Both the position numbers and the translations under genes were made by a program. From the NCBI GenBank assembly GCA_049600855.1, contig JBMYQA010000148.1:1-14208 (forward strand): 14,208 nt of DNA, written 5' to 3'. Of the stretch, positions 6,851-13,859 are shown one piece after another; positions within the stretch are counted from its first letter, which is position 1; each line of letters starts with the position of its first letter. The stretch comes from JBMYQA01 sp049600855 (GTDB taxonomy: Bacteria; Bacteroidota; Bacteroidia; Cytophagales; Flammeovirgaceae). A model generated the notes under the pieces. That model ran no database searches. It was not told the origin of the DNA and was given only the letters and a program-made list of their open reading frames with translations.

Positions 6851-8122
6851 TTAAAATCGTTTGTAATTGATCAGCAGTATTAATGCGGCAACGAAGGTAA
6901 ACAGACCTAATACCACATAGGCATGCGACACTTGCTTCGTGGCGAAAAATGGTAAAGTGAATAAACTGATGAATAAGCCACGCATAATTGTATTGCCAAT
7001 GGTAAGTACACTATTGGTACGCCCAATCACTTCATTTGGAACTTTACCCATCACATAACTTACACGATATACACGGGCACCAGAGTTGGCGAAACCAATG
7101 ATAAAGCCCATAATGAGAAAAATAGTAGAAGATGTGGTAAACGAAAGACTTAAATAAGCAAATGATGTGGTACACAAAAAGAAAATGACTACACTGGTTT
7201 TGTTGAATCTATTGAATAGTCTTTTGGCAAAACCACCTGCCATTAATGCGCCTGTGGCTGCAACGAGTTCATGAAGTCCAAGTAATGTACCATCGCTTTG
7301 TAAGTGATGTTTTACATATGAAGGAAGTAGCGCATGTAGCATCACCAAAATATTCACAAATGCTGCATAGGCGCATAAACCAAATACAAGAATATGTGGA
7401 TGTTGTTGGAGGTAGCGAAATCCTGTTTTTAAACGTTTGATAAGCGAACCGCGTTCAACCTTTCTGGTTTTGATCGGCGTGTATTGTATGAGGATGATGA
7501 GTATGATGCTTACTCCGTACGTTAAACCATCCATTGCAAAGATGTCCCAAATCTCCCATTGAGGGATAACAATTTCCAACGTACCTGTAGAAGAAAATGC
7601 CCAAGGAATGCGATAGGTAGCTCCTTCCAATAAAATTGCCCCAATTACACCCGACCCAATACTGGTGGCCTGACCAACTACTTCTAAAGAAGAGGCTACG
7701 GAAGTATAGCGACCAGGCGGGGTGATTTCTTGTGCAAAGGCATAGAGGTTTGGGTAATGGATGTGATAACCCAAAACAGTGATAAAAAACACCAATACAA
7801 TTAAGAAGGTGGGTAAACTACCACTATAAGCCCCTAGAATTGCCACAACAGAAACGACCAAGCCTTCAATCAGATTGGTGCTTAAAAATACCCCTTTTCG
7901 ATTGAATCGGTCAACAATGGCACCGGCGTTGGGGCTCCACGCTAAGGTAAGAAAGGTAATGACTGCATAGTAGATGTTAAACTCTGCGGTGAGGTTTTGG
8001 CGTGCAAAATGCCATGGAATAGCCAACATGGAAATCCCTTGCGCAAATCCTGATACGGTATTTGCAATGTATATGAGTAGTAAAGCACGTTTATTTCTGC
8101 GTTGTATTTGGGTCGAATTCAT
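6851..8122 (-). CDS. MFS transporter, probable efflux type
   Basis: This is a membrane protein of 423 residues with about 12 hydrophobic helices, beginning MNSTQIQRRNKRALLLIYIAN. The major-facilitator motif A between helices 2 and 3 is clear: GAIVDRFNRKG at residues 67-77. The half-repeat layout and a central loop rich in Lys and Arg (about 230-245) fit the family. It resembles the MFS_3/EntS-like exporters more than sugar permeases, but the substrate cannot be read from sequence. The frame stays open upstream to 8230, but those 36 codons have no transporter character and the predicted promoter TAAATTTG (8235-8228) would place the RNA start near 8221, inside them. ATG 8122 is therefore the better start. 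It is divergent from the outer-membrane protein gene and convergent with the CPBP-family gene. Confidence 0.9.
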   Translation of the reverse strand: MNSTQIQRRNKRALLLIYIANTVSGFAQGISMLAIPWHFARQNLTAEFNIYYAVITFLTLAWSPNAGAIVDRFNRKGVFLSTNLIEGLVVSVVAILGAYSGSLPTFLIVLVFFITVLGYHIHYPNLYAFAQEITPPGRYTSVASSLEVVGQATSIGSGVIGAILLEGATYRIPWAFSSTGTLEIVIPQWEIWDIFAMDGLTYGVSIILIILIQYTPIKTRKVERGSLIKRLKTGFRYLQQHPHILVFGLCAYAAFVNILVMLHALLPSYVKHHLQSDGTLLGLHELVAATGALMAGGFAKRLFNRFNKTSVVIFFLCTTSFAYLSLSFTTSSTIFLIMGFIIGFANSGARVYRVSYVMGKVPNEVIGRTNSVLTIGNTIMRGLFISLFTLPFFATKQVSHAYVVLGLFTFVAALILLINYKRF

Positions 8123-8213
8123 GTCGCTGAACAGTATTCCATTGCAAAAATGAAGAATTTTCAGATTTTTTTTCTGGAAATGGCAACCTTTTGGTAAGTT
8201 TATTGTCTTTATT

Positions 8214-8231
8214 TTTGACAAAAATGTCAAA
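8214..8231. repeat. Inverted repeat TTTGACA-N4-TGTCAAA, candidate operator
   Basis: A perfect 7-base inverted repeat with a 4-base AAAA centre lies between two divergent genes. It overlaps the predicted -7 element of the MFS gene (8235-8228) and its expected RNA start, and sits about 30-45 bases upstream of the beta-barrel start codon. This geometry fits a dimeric repressor site. No regulator gene is adjacent. Confidence 0.4.
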
Positions 8232-8235
8232 TTTA
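8228..8235 (-). promoter_or_regulatory. -7 promoter element for the MFS gene
   Basis: TAAATTTG on the minus strand is an exact match to TAnnTTTG, 106 bases upstream of ATG 8122, giving a leader of about 100 bases. It shares four bases with one arm of the inverted repeat at 8214-8231. No convincing -33 element is seen. Confidence 0.45.
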
Positions 8236-8258
8236 TTTTTACTAAACTTTTCTACACT

Positions 8259-8942
8259 ATGAAAACGAGCCAACAATCGAACAGTCTCAAGCATGCATTG
8301 ATGTTTCTTAGCCTATTTGCCATGCTTTTCATCACTTCAACAGAAAGCCATGGACAATCTTGCAAAACAAAAAACCGTTATCGCAATGGAAGTTGGGGAG
8401 TAAAAGGCGGATTTAGCTTTAGTAATTTTTATGTGAATGATATTGAAGATGACTCTAACCTCAGAAAAGGTTTTCATGCAGGTATTGGAGGACGAATTCC
8501 TGTGATTGGAAATGTATTCGCAATTCAGCCAGAAGTATTGTATTCGAATAAAGGCATTACGGCAAATTATGCCACAAGTGGAGGCGGACAAGCTGTTCGA
8601 CATAAATTTGCGTTAAATTATTTAGATATTCCTGTGATGGCCTCTGTGAAAGTATTGGGTATGAATATCCATGCTGGGGTTTATGGTTCTTATTTGTTAA
8701 AAGGAAAAGTGACTGCTGAAGAAGGCGCAAATTCTTCGTATACCGAATTGCGAAGTGCAGATTTTCGCCCTTTTGACTTTGGATATACCGGTGGCGTAAG
8801 TTTCAACTTGGCAGGTTTGGGAATAGGAGCTCGTTATAACTATGGTTTACGAGAAGTGGCAAAAACGGAATTAGCACAGGAGGCCTTGGGTGATTCTAAA
8901 AACTCATCTTTACAGCTTTATGTATCGATGGGAATTAAATAA
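8259..8942 (+). CDS. Outer-membrane beta-barrel protein, PorT/OMP_b-brl_2 type
   Basis: The protein has 227 residues. A signal peptide covers about 1-33 (hydrophobic 12-27, likely cut near SHG-Q); the Cys at 35 lacks a lipobox, so it is not a lipoprotein. The mature part alternates hydrophobic and polar residues in short strands. It carries hallmarks of small Bacteroidota barrels: GVKGGFSFSNF at the start, FAIQPEVLYSNKG, LNYLDIPVMASVKV in the middle, GYTGGVSFNL, LGIGARYNYGL, and a terminal strand LQLYVSMGIK. An eight-stranded barrel is plausible. Members of this family are mostly uncharacterised; PorT itself is needed for type IX secretion, but this protein need not be its orthologue. It is transcribed alone, divergent from the MFS gene, with a strong hairpin terminator about 80 bases downstream. 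A near-match -7 element TATTTTTA lies at 8234-8241. Confidence 0.88.
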   Translation: MKTSQQSNSLKHALMFLSLFAMLFITSTESHGQSCKTKNRYRNGSWGVKGGFSFSNFYVNDIEDDSNLRKGFHAGIGGRIPVIGNVFAIQPEVLYSNKGITANYATSGGGQAVRHKFALNYLDIPVMASVKVLGMNIHAGVYGSYLLKGKVTAEEGANSSYTELRSADFRPFDFGYTGGVSFNLAGLGIGARYNYGLREVAKTELAQEALGDSKNSSLQLYVSMGIK

Positions 8943-9024
8943 ACTTTCCGACTATACTCGCAAAAACCGAACGCTCACAAATTGATCTAACTCATGCTCA
9001 ATATGGTGCGTTTCACCTTTAGCT

Positions 9025-9080
9025 GACCAGCAAGTGCTACTTTTACAAAATTGTAAAGTGAAACTTGCTGGTCGTGTTTT
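9025..9080 (+). terminator. Long hairpin terminator after the beta-barrel gene
   Basis: GACCAGCAAGT (9025-9035) pairs perfectly with ACTTGCTGGTC (9063-9073). Inside, TTTTACAA (9041-9048) pairs with TTGTAAAG (9051-9058) apart from a wobble and a small loop. A T-tract (GTGTTTTTT, 9074-9082) follows. It is much longer than a typical terminator stem. See the findings for a competing pairing with upstream bases. Confidence 0.75.
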
Positions 9081-9130
9081 TTGCGCTAGTTCAGACTGCA
9101 ATTCAGAAGAGTTGTATAAAAATCATAATT

Positions 9131-9161
9131 TGCATAAATTAACTTTTTTAATACTTATGCA
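9131..9161. repeat. AT-rich inverted repeat TGCATAA...TTATGCA
   Basis: TGCATAA (9131-9137) is the exact complement of TTATGCA (9155-9161). Inner TTAA blocks (9139-9142 and 9148-9151) can also pair with a small bulge, leaving a T-rich loop. It lies nearly 200 bases upstream of the T9SS cargo gene. It could be a regulator site or a chance AT-rich structure. Confidence 0.25.
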
Positions 9162-9324
9162 CGTTGTTATTGATTTGACTTATCTTGCCGTAGAACAGCT
9201 TAATTAACCGTTTACAAACCCTATTCTACCAATTATTCCCCAAATCCTACCAGTTATTAATTTCCCCTTTCCTACCCAAAAAAACATCCTTTCTTTGCGG
9301 GCGATACACTTATTAACATTCATT

Positions 9325-9332
9325 TAATTTTG
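9325..9332 (+). promoter_or_regulatory. -7 promoter element for the T9SS cargo gene
   Basis: TAATTTTG is an exact match to TAnnTTTG, 26 bases before ATG 9359, predicting a leader of about 20 bases. A TTTG at 9294-9297 could be the -33 element, but its spacing of 27 bases is longer than usual. Confidence 0.45.
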
Positions 9333-9358
9333 TTTAAATCCATTTACATTTAAAGTTA

Positions 9359-10861
9359 ATGAAACAGGTTTACTTATTTTTAATGCTGCTATTTATCAGT
9401 GGTTATGCGCTTGCACAGGATGCAAAAATCTCTGAGAAATCGTCTACCTCTTCAGCCTCTATTGGAGATCGAATCACAATCCGTACAGACCTGACCAATG
9501 CAGGAAGTGTCTCTACACCAGCATTTTACATGTATTACTACATTAATAAGGTGAATCACCTAGACGGTAATCAGATTCCCTTAAACTCTAATGGAGAGAG
9601 TGGTTTTAATTTAGACTGGGTACGTGCCATGTCGCCAGGTGGAGACGATGACGAAAACCACTACCCTGACATTCCAGATAACTTGATCACGGGTAATTAC
9701 TACATCATCTGGCACTTGGATGTGAACGATGCTAACCAAAGTAATAATGTGGTAGCTGCACCGATTTACATCAATGGTATCGATCCTGAGCCTGACTTGG
9801 TGGTGACTAATGCTAATGTGCCATCTGGTAGCATTAATGCAGGAAGTTCGATCTCAGTAAGTGCTCGTGTAAGAAATCAAGGTACGGCAGCTGCAGGAGC
9901 CAGCACCCTGAAGTACTGGATTTCTTCGAACACCTCATTAGGAGCTGGTGATGTGGAATTGGCTACGGATGCAGTGGGTTCGTTGGCGGCTGGAGCTACG
10001 AGTAGTACAGAGTCTGCCTCGTTGTCTTTGCCTGCTAACCGCACTGGTACGCAATACATCTTATTTCAAGCTGATGGCGGAAACAGTGTATCGGAAAGTA
10101 ATGAAAATAATAATATTGCCCACAAGCAAATTACCATTGGAACACCGCTCCCTGATTTATTGGTTGACTATTCCAATGTATCTGTTTCTCCAGCTTATGA
10201 TAATGTATTTATCCAATGGCCAACAAATCTGCTGAATCAAGGCGATGCGAATGTAAATACCTACACGCAAATGGATGTATACCTTTCTACGAATAGTAGT
10301 TTGGATATTTTTAATGATTTTTACCTTGGCGATAGCTTCGTAAACTCCATCAATGCGGGACAATCAAAACAAATGGTGACTGCTGGTGGTGGAAGAACGG
10401 TATGGGATTATGAATTAGGAGAAGGAACTTACTATGTGATTGGTTACGTCGACTATACTGATGCTATTGAGGAATCTAATGAAAATAACAATGTATCTAT
10501 TTTGGGACAGATTACCATAGATTACTTGAGAAGTAGACCATGCTGTGGTATTATTAAACCGATTGACCCTATTGGACCTATTTTACAGCGATCAGCTCAA
10601 GCTGGAAACCCTAGTCCTAGCCGTACTTTAATCGGACCTAACCCTACTAAGGGAATGTTGAACCTAACTTTTGGTGGTAAAACTTCTGGAGAAGCGCTTA
10701 ACATCACGATCACAACTGTAGAAGGAAAACAAATCTTTTCAAAGCAGGTTGCTGGAATGAATGCATTAACGGTTGATTTGACCGCACAGCCCAATGGAGT
10801 TTATTTATTGATTGAGGAAACGACAACTGGAAAAGTAGTGCAGCGAATTGTGAAGGAGTAA
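9359..10861 (+). CDS. Secreted surface protein with CARDB-type domains and T9SS type A sorting domain
   Basis: The protein has 500 residues. The signal peptide is 1-20 (cut after ALAQ or just before). Three adhesin-like CARDB repeats follow at about 21-138, 145-260 and 265-387. The second and third open with PDLVV or PDLLV, contain VRNQG or LLNQG, and close with a clear ESNENNN signature (246-252, 372-378); the first closes with NDANQSNN. A linker (388-422) rich in Pro and Ile holds the only two cysteines, adjacent at 395-396. Residues about 423-500 are a type A sorting domain: IGPNPTKGMLNL, then GVYLLIEE, ending KVVQRIVKE. Such domains route proteins across the outer membrane by the type IX system, are cut off, and often leave the cargo attached to surface lipopolysaccharide. 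No enzyme domain is present, so an adhesive or structural role is inferred. The gene looks more GC-rich than its neighbours. It has its own promoter and terminator. Confidence 0.93.
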   Translation: MKQVYLFLMLLFISGYALAQDAKISEKSSTSSASIGDRITIRTDLTNAGSVSTPAFYMYYYINKVNHLDGNQIPLNSNGESGFNLDWVRAMSPGGDDDENHYPDIPDNLITGNYYIIWHLDVNDANQSNNVVAAPIYINGIDPEPDLVVTNANVPSGSINAGSSISVSARVRNQGTAAAGASTLKYWISSNTSLGAGDVELATDAVGSLAAGATSSTESASLSLPANRTGTQYILFQADGGNSVSESNENNNIAHKQITIGTPLPDLLVDYSNVSVSPAYDNVFIQWPTNLLNQGDANVNTYTQMDVYLSTNSSLDIFNDFYLGDSFVNSINAGQSKQMVTAGGGRTVWDYELGEGTYYVIGYVDYTDAIEESNENNNVSILGQITIDYLRSRPCCGIIKPIDPIGPILQRSAQAGNPSPSRTLIGPNPTKGMLNLTFGGKTSGEALNITITTVEGKQIFSKQVAGMNALTVDLTAQPNGVYLLIEETTTGKVVQRIVKE

Positions 10862-10904
10862 TGGCACCTTTGTAATAAATACTTATTCTTTTCATTATTG
10901 AGTT

Positions 10905-10936
10905 GAGGCCTAGCACCTGTTGCTGGGCCTCTTTTT
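10905..10936 (+). terminator. Rho-independent terminator of the T9SS cargo gene
   Basis: GAGGCCTAGCA (10905-10915) pairs with TGCTGGGCCTC (10921-10931) along 11 positions with one G-U, a CCTGT loop, and TTTTT at 10932-10936. It lies 44 bases after the stop codon and is a textbook intrinsic terminator. Confidence 0.9.
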
Positions 10937-11351
10937 ATGGCCTAACCCAATGAAAAACAAGGTGAAAGTTTTTCTTAAAATGAAGATTTAAGGTAACACG
11001 CATTCACAGTCGATTATACACGGCAAAGGCATCCATATGCCATTAAATATAAAAAATAAAACGCTCTTTTTAACCCTTAATGATGGATTTGCAACCCCAT
11101 TCGTAAGGATCGAAAACACAAATAGCCTTCCAATAGTTCTACAAGAGAACTGTTTTGCCTGAAGTAATTTTTTTTGGTTAAATGACCTGAATTTTTACGC
11201 TTACATGCTTATTTTACAGACATTTATTTTAGACAAAATGATATGGTGTTCAACTTAGAAAATCCTCGTTATTGTCAGGTTGAGCATATATATTTGAGTT
11301 TGGAGTGTACACTATTTAAAAAGGATAGGTCTCATTTAAAAAAACATCATA
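10937..11351. other. 415-base gene-free stretch upstream of the antiporter
   Basis: I see no credible gene. A 65-codon frame (11243-11440) overlaps the antiporter start in another frame and has no protein-like features. A small inverted repeat AGTTCT-ACAAG-AGAACT is at 11135-11151 and a promoter motif is at 11289-11296. The rest is unexplained AT-rich sequence. Confidence 0.5.
11289..11296 (+). promoter_or_regulatory. -7 promoter element for the antiporter gene
   Basis: TATATTTG is an exact TAnnTTTG match, 55 bases before ATG 11352. The leader would be about 45-50 bases. The nearest TTG (11272-11274) is somewhat too close for a standard -33 element. Confidence 0.4.
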
Positions 11352-13169
11352 ATGATTTTTTTGTCAACCGTAAATATTCCGTTAGTTACAGATTTACTAC
11401 TAATTTTTTCTTTAGCTATTATACTTATCCTCATATGTAATAAGCTGAAGTTGCCTTCAATTATTGGTTTTTTGCTTACAGGAGTTATTTGTGGATCGAA
11501 TGGCATTGACTTTCATAGCTTTGCCCAGTATTTACCCGACGATCTGTCTACCATATTTTTATCTTACTTTCCTCAACATATTGCCCCCCCAGAAGAAAAT
11601 GTAGAAATATTGGCTGAAATTGGGGTCGTATTGTTGCTTTTTACCATTGGCTTAGAATTTTCAATCGCCAGTTTATTACGGATTAAAAAAGCAGTATTCT
11701 TAGGCGGGTCATTACAAGTGGTACTCACTACAGGAGTGTTTGCATTGTGTATTTATTTTAGTAGTTACGATTCTTGGCCGATTGCCATATTTATGGGGAT
11801 GCTTTTTGCGCTCAGTAGTACGGCAATTGTGCTCAAAATTCTTGCTGAAAAAGGAGAAATCAATCAACCCTATGGTCAAGTGGTATTGGCCATTTTGATC
11901 TTTCAAGACATTGCCCTAGTGCCATTGATGCTACTTGTCCCCATTTTGGCAAGTGGTGATTTTTCTACGTTAGGTACAGAGTTATTAATCATGGCTATGA
12001 AGGCACTCGGTACTTTAGCCGTAATGGTAGCTTTAGGAAAATATGTCATCCCTTCGGTATTATATCGAATTGCCAAGGCAAAAAGTAATGACTTGTTCAT
12101 TATTAGTATTATGGTTATCTGTTTTGCCATTGCATACATTACAAGCTTGGCTGGACTTTCCTTAGCTTTAGGTGCGTTTATGGCAGGCCTCGTAATTTCA
12201 GAAACGCAATACGGCCACCATGCCATTGATTCAATTATATCTTTTAAAGAATTATTTACGAGTATCTTCTTTATTTCTGTCGGATTGTTGATGGATTTAA
12301 ACTTTGTGATTGCAAACTTTTGGGAGATTCTTTTTTACACGGCACTCGTAATCATTCTTAAAGTAATCATTATTGCTATTGTAGTGATTATTCTGAAAGG
12401 TCGATTAAAAACGGTAATTGCCGTATCGCTAGGGATTTGTCAAGTTGGAGAATTTTCATTTGTATTGTCAAAAATGGGAGAAAAATATGGGTTAATGCCT
12501 ATTGAGCTGTATCAGTATTTTCTATGTGTGGCTGTAATGACTATGATTATTACTCCAATTTTAATGAACTCTTCCAATGTGATTAGTACATTTTTATTGC
12601 ATAGTAAATTAATCCCAAATAACATCAAGGCGAGATTAGCAGGTGTGCCCATTAACCATGTGAGCTATAATGTGGAACCCACAAAGTTTAAAAACCATTT
12701 AATTATTATTGGCTATAACCTGACATCGGAAACCATTACACACGGAGCAAGTGAAATGGGTATTCCATTTGTAGTGGTCGAAGAGGATGTACAAGTGGTA
12801 AGGGAACAATCCAAGAATAAGTTACCCATTGTATTTGGCGTAGCTTCCTCAAATGAGTTGCTGAAATATATCAATATTAATGAGTGTTCTGGGGTAATTA
12901 TTACCGAATCAGATCTTGAACGGGCTATTTCTGTAATTGACACGATTAAAAAGATGAACCCAGATACTTATATTTTGGCTCGAACCCACACTGTTAAAGA
13001 GGCTTACAAATTGAAAGAGCTTGGTGCCACTGAGGTTTTATCTGATGAGATTGAAATGAATGTTTCCATGTTAGTCCAAATAATCGATCAACTTGATTTA
13101 CCTGTACATGAAGCCTATAAGTTTGCCTCTTACATTAAAAACCTACAAGGGATCACTGACCTACAATGA
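11352..13169 (+). CDS. KefB-type CPA2 monovalent cation:proton antiporter with C-terminal RCK domain
   Basis: The protein has 605 residues. Residues about 8-415 are a Na+/H+ exchanger domain with roughly 12 membrane helices. They show KLPSIIGFLLTGVICG in helix 2, LLLFTIGLEFS (95-104), SSTAIVLKIL, the ion-site region IFQDIALVP with Asp186, LSLALGAFMAGLVISET, and FFISVGLLMDL. Residues about 448-570 form a cytoplasmic RCK/TrkA-N Rossmann fold starting KNHLIIIGYN, with an acidic pair (Glu477-478) at the end of strand 2 and ILARTHT later. The family exchanges K+ or Na+ for protons in pH or osmotic control and protection from electrophiles, gated by nucleotides or glutathione adducts at the RCK domain. 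Here the nucleotide loop reads GYNLTSE rather than GxGxxG, so gating may differ. No KefF or KefG-like partner is nearby. It appears to be a single-gene unit with its own promoter, convergent with the acyltransferase gene. Confidence 0.94.
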   Translation: MIFLSTVNIPLVTDLLLIFSLAIILILICNKLKLPSIIGFLLTGVICGSNGIDFHSFAQYLPDDLSTIFLSYFPQHIAPPEENVEILAEIGVVLLLFTIGLEFSIASLLRIKKAVFLGGSLQVVLTTGVFALCIYFSSYDSWPIAIFMGMLFALSSTAIVLKILAEKGEINQPYGQVVLAILIFQDIALVPLMLLVPILASGDFSTLGTELLIMAMKALGTLAVMVALGKYVIPSVLYRIAKAKSNDLFIISIMVICFAIAYITSLAGLSLALGAFMAGLVISETQYGHHAIDSIISFKELFTSIFFISVGLLMDLNFVIANFWEILFYTALVIILKVIIIAIVVIILKGRLKTVIAVSLGICQVGEFSFVLSKMGEKYGLMPIELYQYFLCVAVMTMIITPILMNSSNVISTFLLHSKLIPNNIKARLAGVPINHVSYNVEPTKFKNHLIIIGYNLTSETITHGASEMGIPFVVVEEDVQVVREQSKNKLPIVFGVASSNELLKYININECSGVIITESDLERAISVIDTIKKMNPDTYILARTHTVKEAYKLKELGATEVLSDEIEMNVSMLVQIIDQLDLPVHEAYKFASYIKNLQGITDLQ

Positions 13170-13222
13170 TGGAGTAGGCCAGCGCATATAACAGATTGAG
13201 AAGCAGACTCAGGCTAGTGGCA

Positions 13223-13846
13223 TTAAGAAATGAGCTTGCTTTGTTCTTGTTTACTATGCGTATAATAACGGTAAAAGGCATTTTGGAGACTTTCCAATTC
13301 TAATGGTCCTTCATAATCTTTCAAATACGTGTAAATGGTTGGTTTACGATCAGATAAGTAATCTATCCAATGAAAACAAAATAGAACCTGAAAAGGGTTC
13401 TTTACTTTACGCGCTATGCGGACAACCCCACTTTTGAATGTAGGTTTTTTGACGTGCTGGGATTCGATTTGACCTTGGGGAAACATTAATACCATGTTTG
13501 TAGGCTCTTCTAGTAGTTTGGCAGCATAATTTAACGATTCCACGGCTTTACGCATATTAGAACGATCAATAGAAAATGCACCTGCTGTGCGCAAAAAACT
13601 GTTTTTACGCAATTGATCTTCCAACATCATCACATGATATTTTTTATGGAAGTGAGTGCGATTTACCTGCCAAGTGATAAAACCATCCCACCAGCTAAAA
13701 TGATTGGATAATACCAGTAAGCTTTTATTTGGGTGAAGGTAAACGGGATGTTCTACACGTATTTCAAGAAAATCTGAATGGATGATGCGATGGATATACC
13801 AATCCCAAAAGCGTTTTGCGAAGTAATTGTATTTAGGAGTAAGCAT
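13223..13846 (-). CDS. Lysophospholipid acyltransferase-family (PlsC-like) protein
   Basis: The protein has 207 residues. The acyltransferase motif I is NHFSWWD, with catalytic His49 and Asp54 (HX4D). A region around 86-96 (RTAGAFSIDRS) corresponds to motif II with its Arg, and FPQGQIES (122-129) is motif III, where most PlsC enzymes have FPEG. The family moves an acyl chain from acyl-ACP or acyl-CoA to a glycerolipid or related acceptor at the inner membrane. Whether this one makes phosphatidic acid or acylates something else, such as an ornithine or aminolipid, cannot be told. There is no clear membrane helix; residues 5-25 are aromatic and may sit at the membrane surface. The start lies 13 bases after the stop of the solute-binding gene, so they share a transcript. 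It is convergent with the antiporter gene. Confidence 0.88.
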   Translation of the reverse strand: MLTPKYNYFAKRFWDWYIHRIIHSDFLEIRVEHPVYLHPNKSLLVLSNHFSWWDGFITWQVNRTHFHKKYHVMMLEDQLRKNSFLRTAGAFSIDRSNMRKAVESLNYAAKLLEEPTNMVLMFPQGQIESQHVKKPTFKSGVVRIARKVKNPFQVLFCFHWIDYLSDRKPTIYTYLKDYEGPLELESLQNAFYRYYTHSKQEQSKLIS

Positions 13847-13859
13847 GTAGCTTTTAAGA

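Larger units (their letters stand above)
8943..9358. other. 416-base gene-free region between beta-barrel gene and T9SS cargo gene
   Basis: No coding frame is supported here. In order it holds the hairpin terminator (9025-9082), an AT-rich inverted repeat (9131-9161), an imperfect C-rich repeated block (9223-9279: CTACCAATTATTCCCC then CTACCAGTTATTAATTTCCCC, then CCTACCC), and a promoter motif (9325-9332). Confidence 0.55.

Noticed and set aside
8123..8230. Longer MFS transporter start giving 459 residues
   Set aside because: The extra 36 residues are unlike a transporter N-terminus, and the likely RNA start near 8221 falls within them.
11135..11151. Inverted repeat AGTTCT-ACAAG-AGAACT as a terminator or operator
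   Set aside because: The stem is only six weak pairs with no T-tract, and it is not near the predicted promoter, so I list it only within the gene-free stretch.
11243..11440. 65-codon frame overlapping the antiporter start
   Set aside because: It overlaps the first 89 bases of a clear antiporter gene in another frame and lacks any protein-like pattern.
13457..13483. FPQG instead of FPEG in the acyltransferase motif III as a sign of inactivation
   Set aside because: From memory, a group of Bacteroidota PlsC-like proteins with NHFSWWDG also carry FPQG, so this is more likely a clade feature. The catalytic His and Asp are intact.
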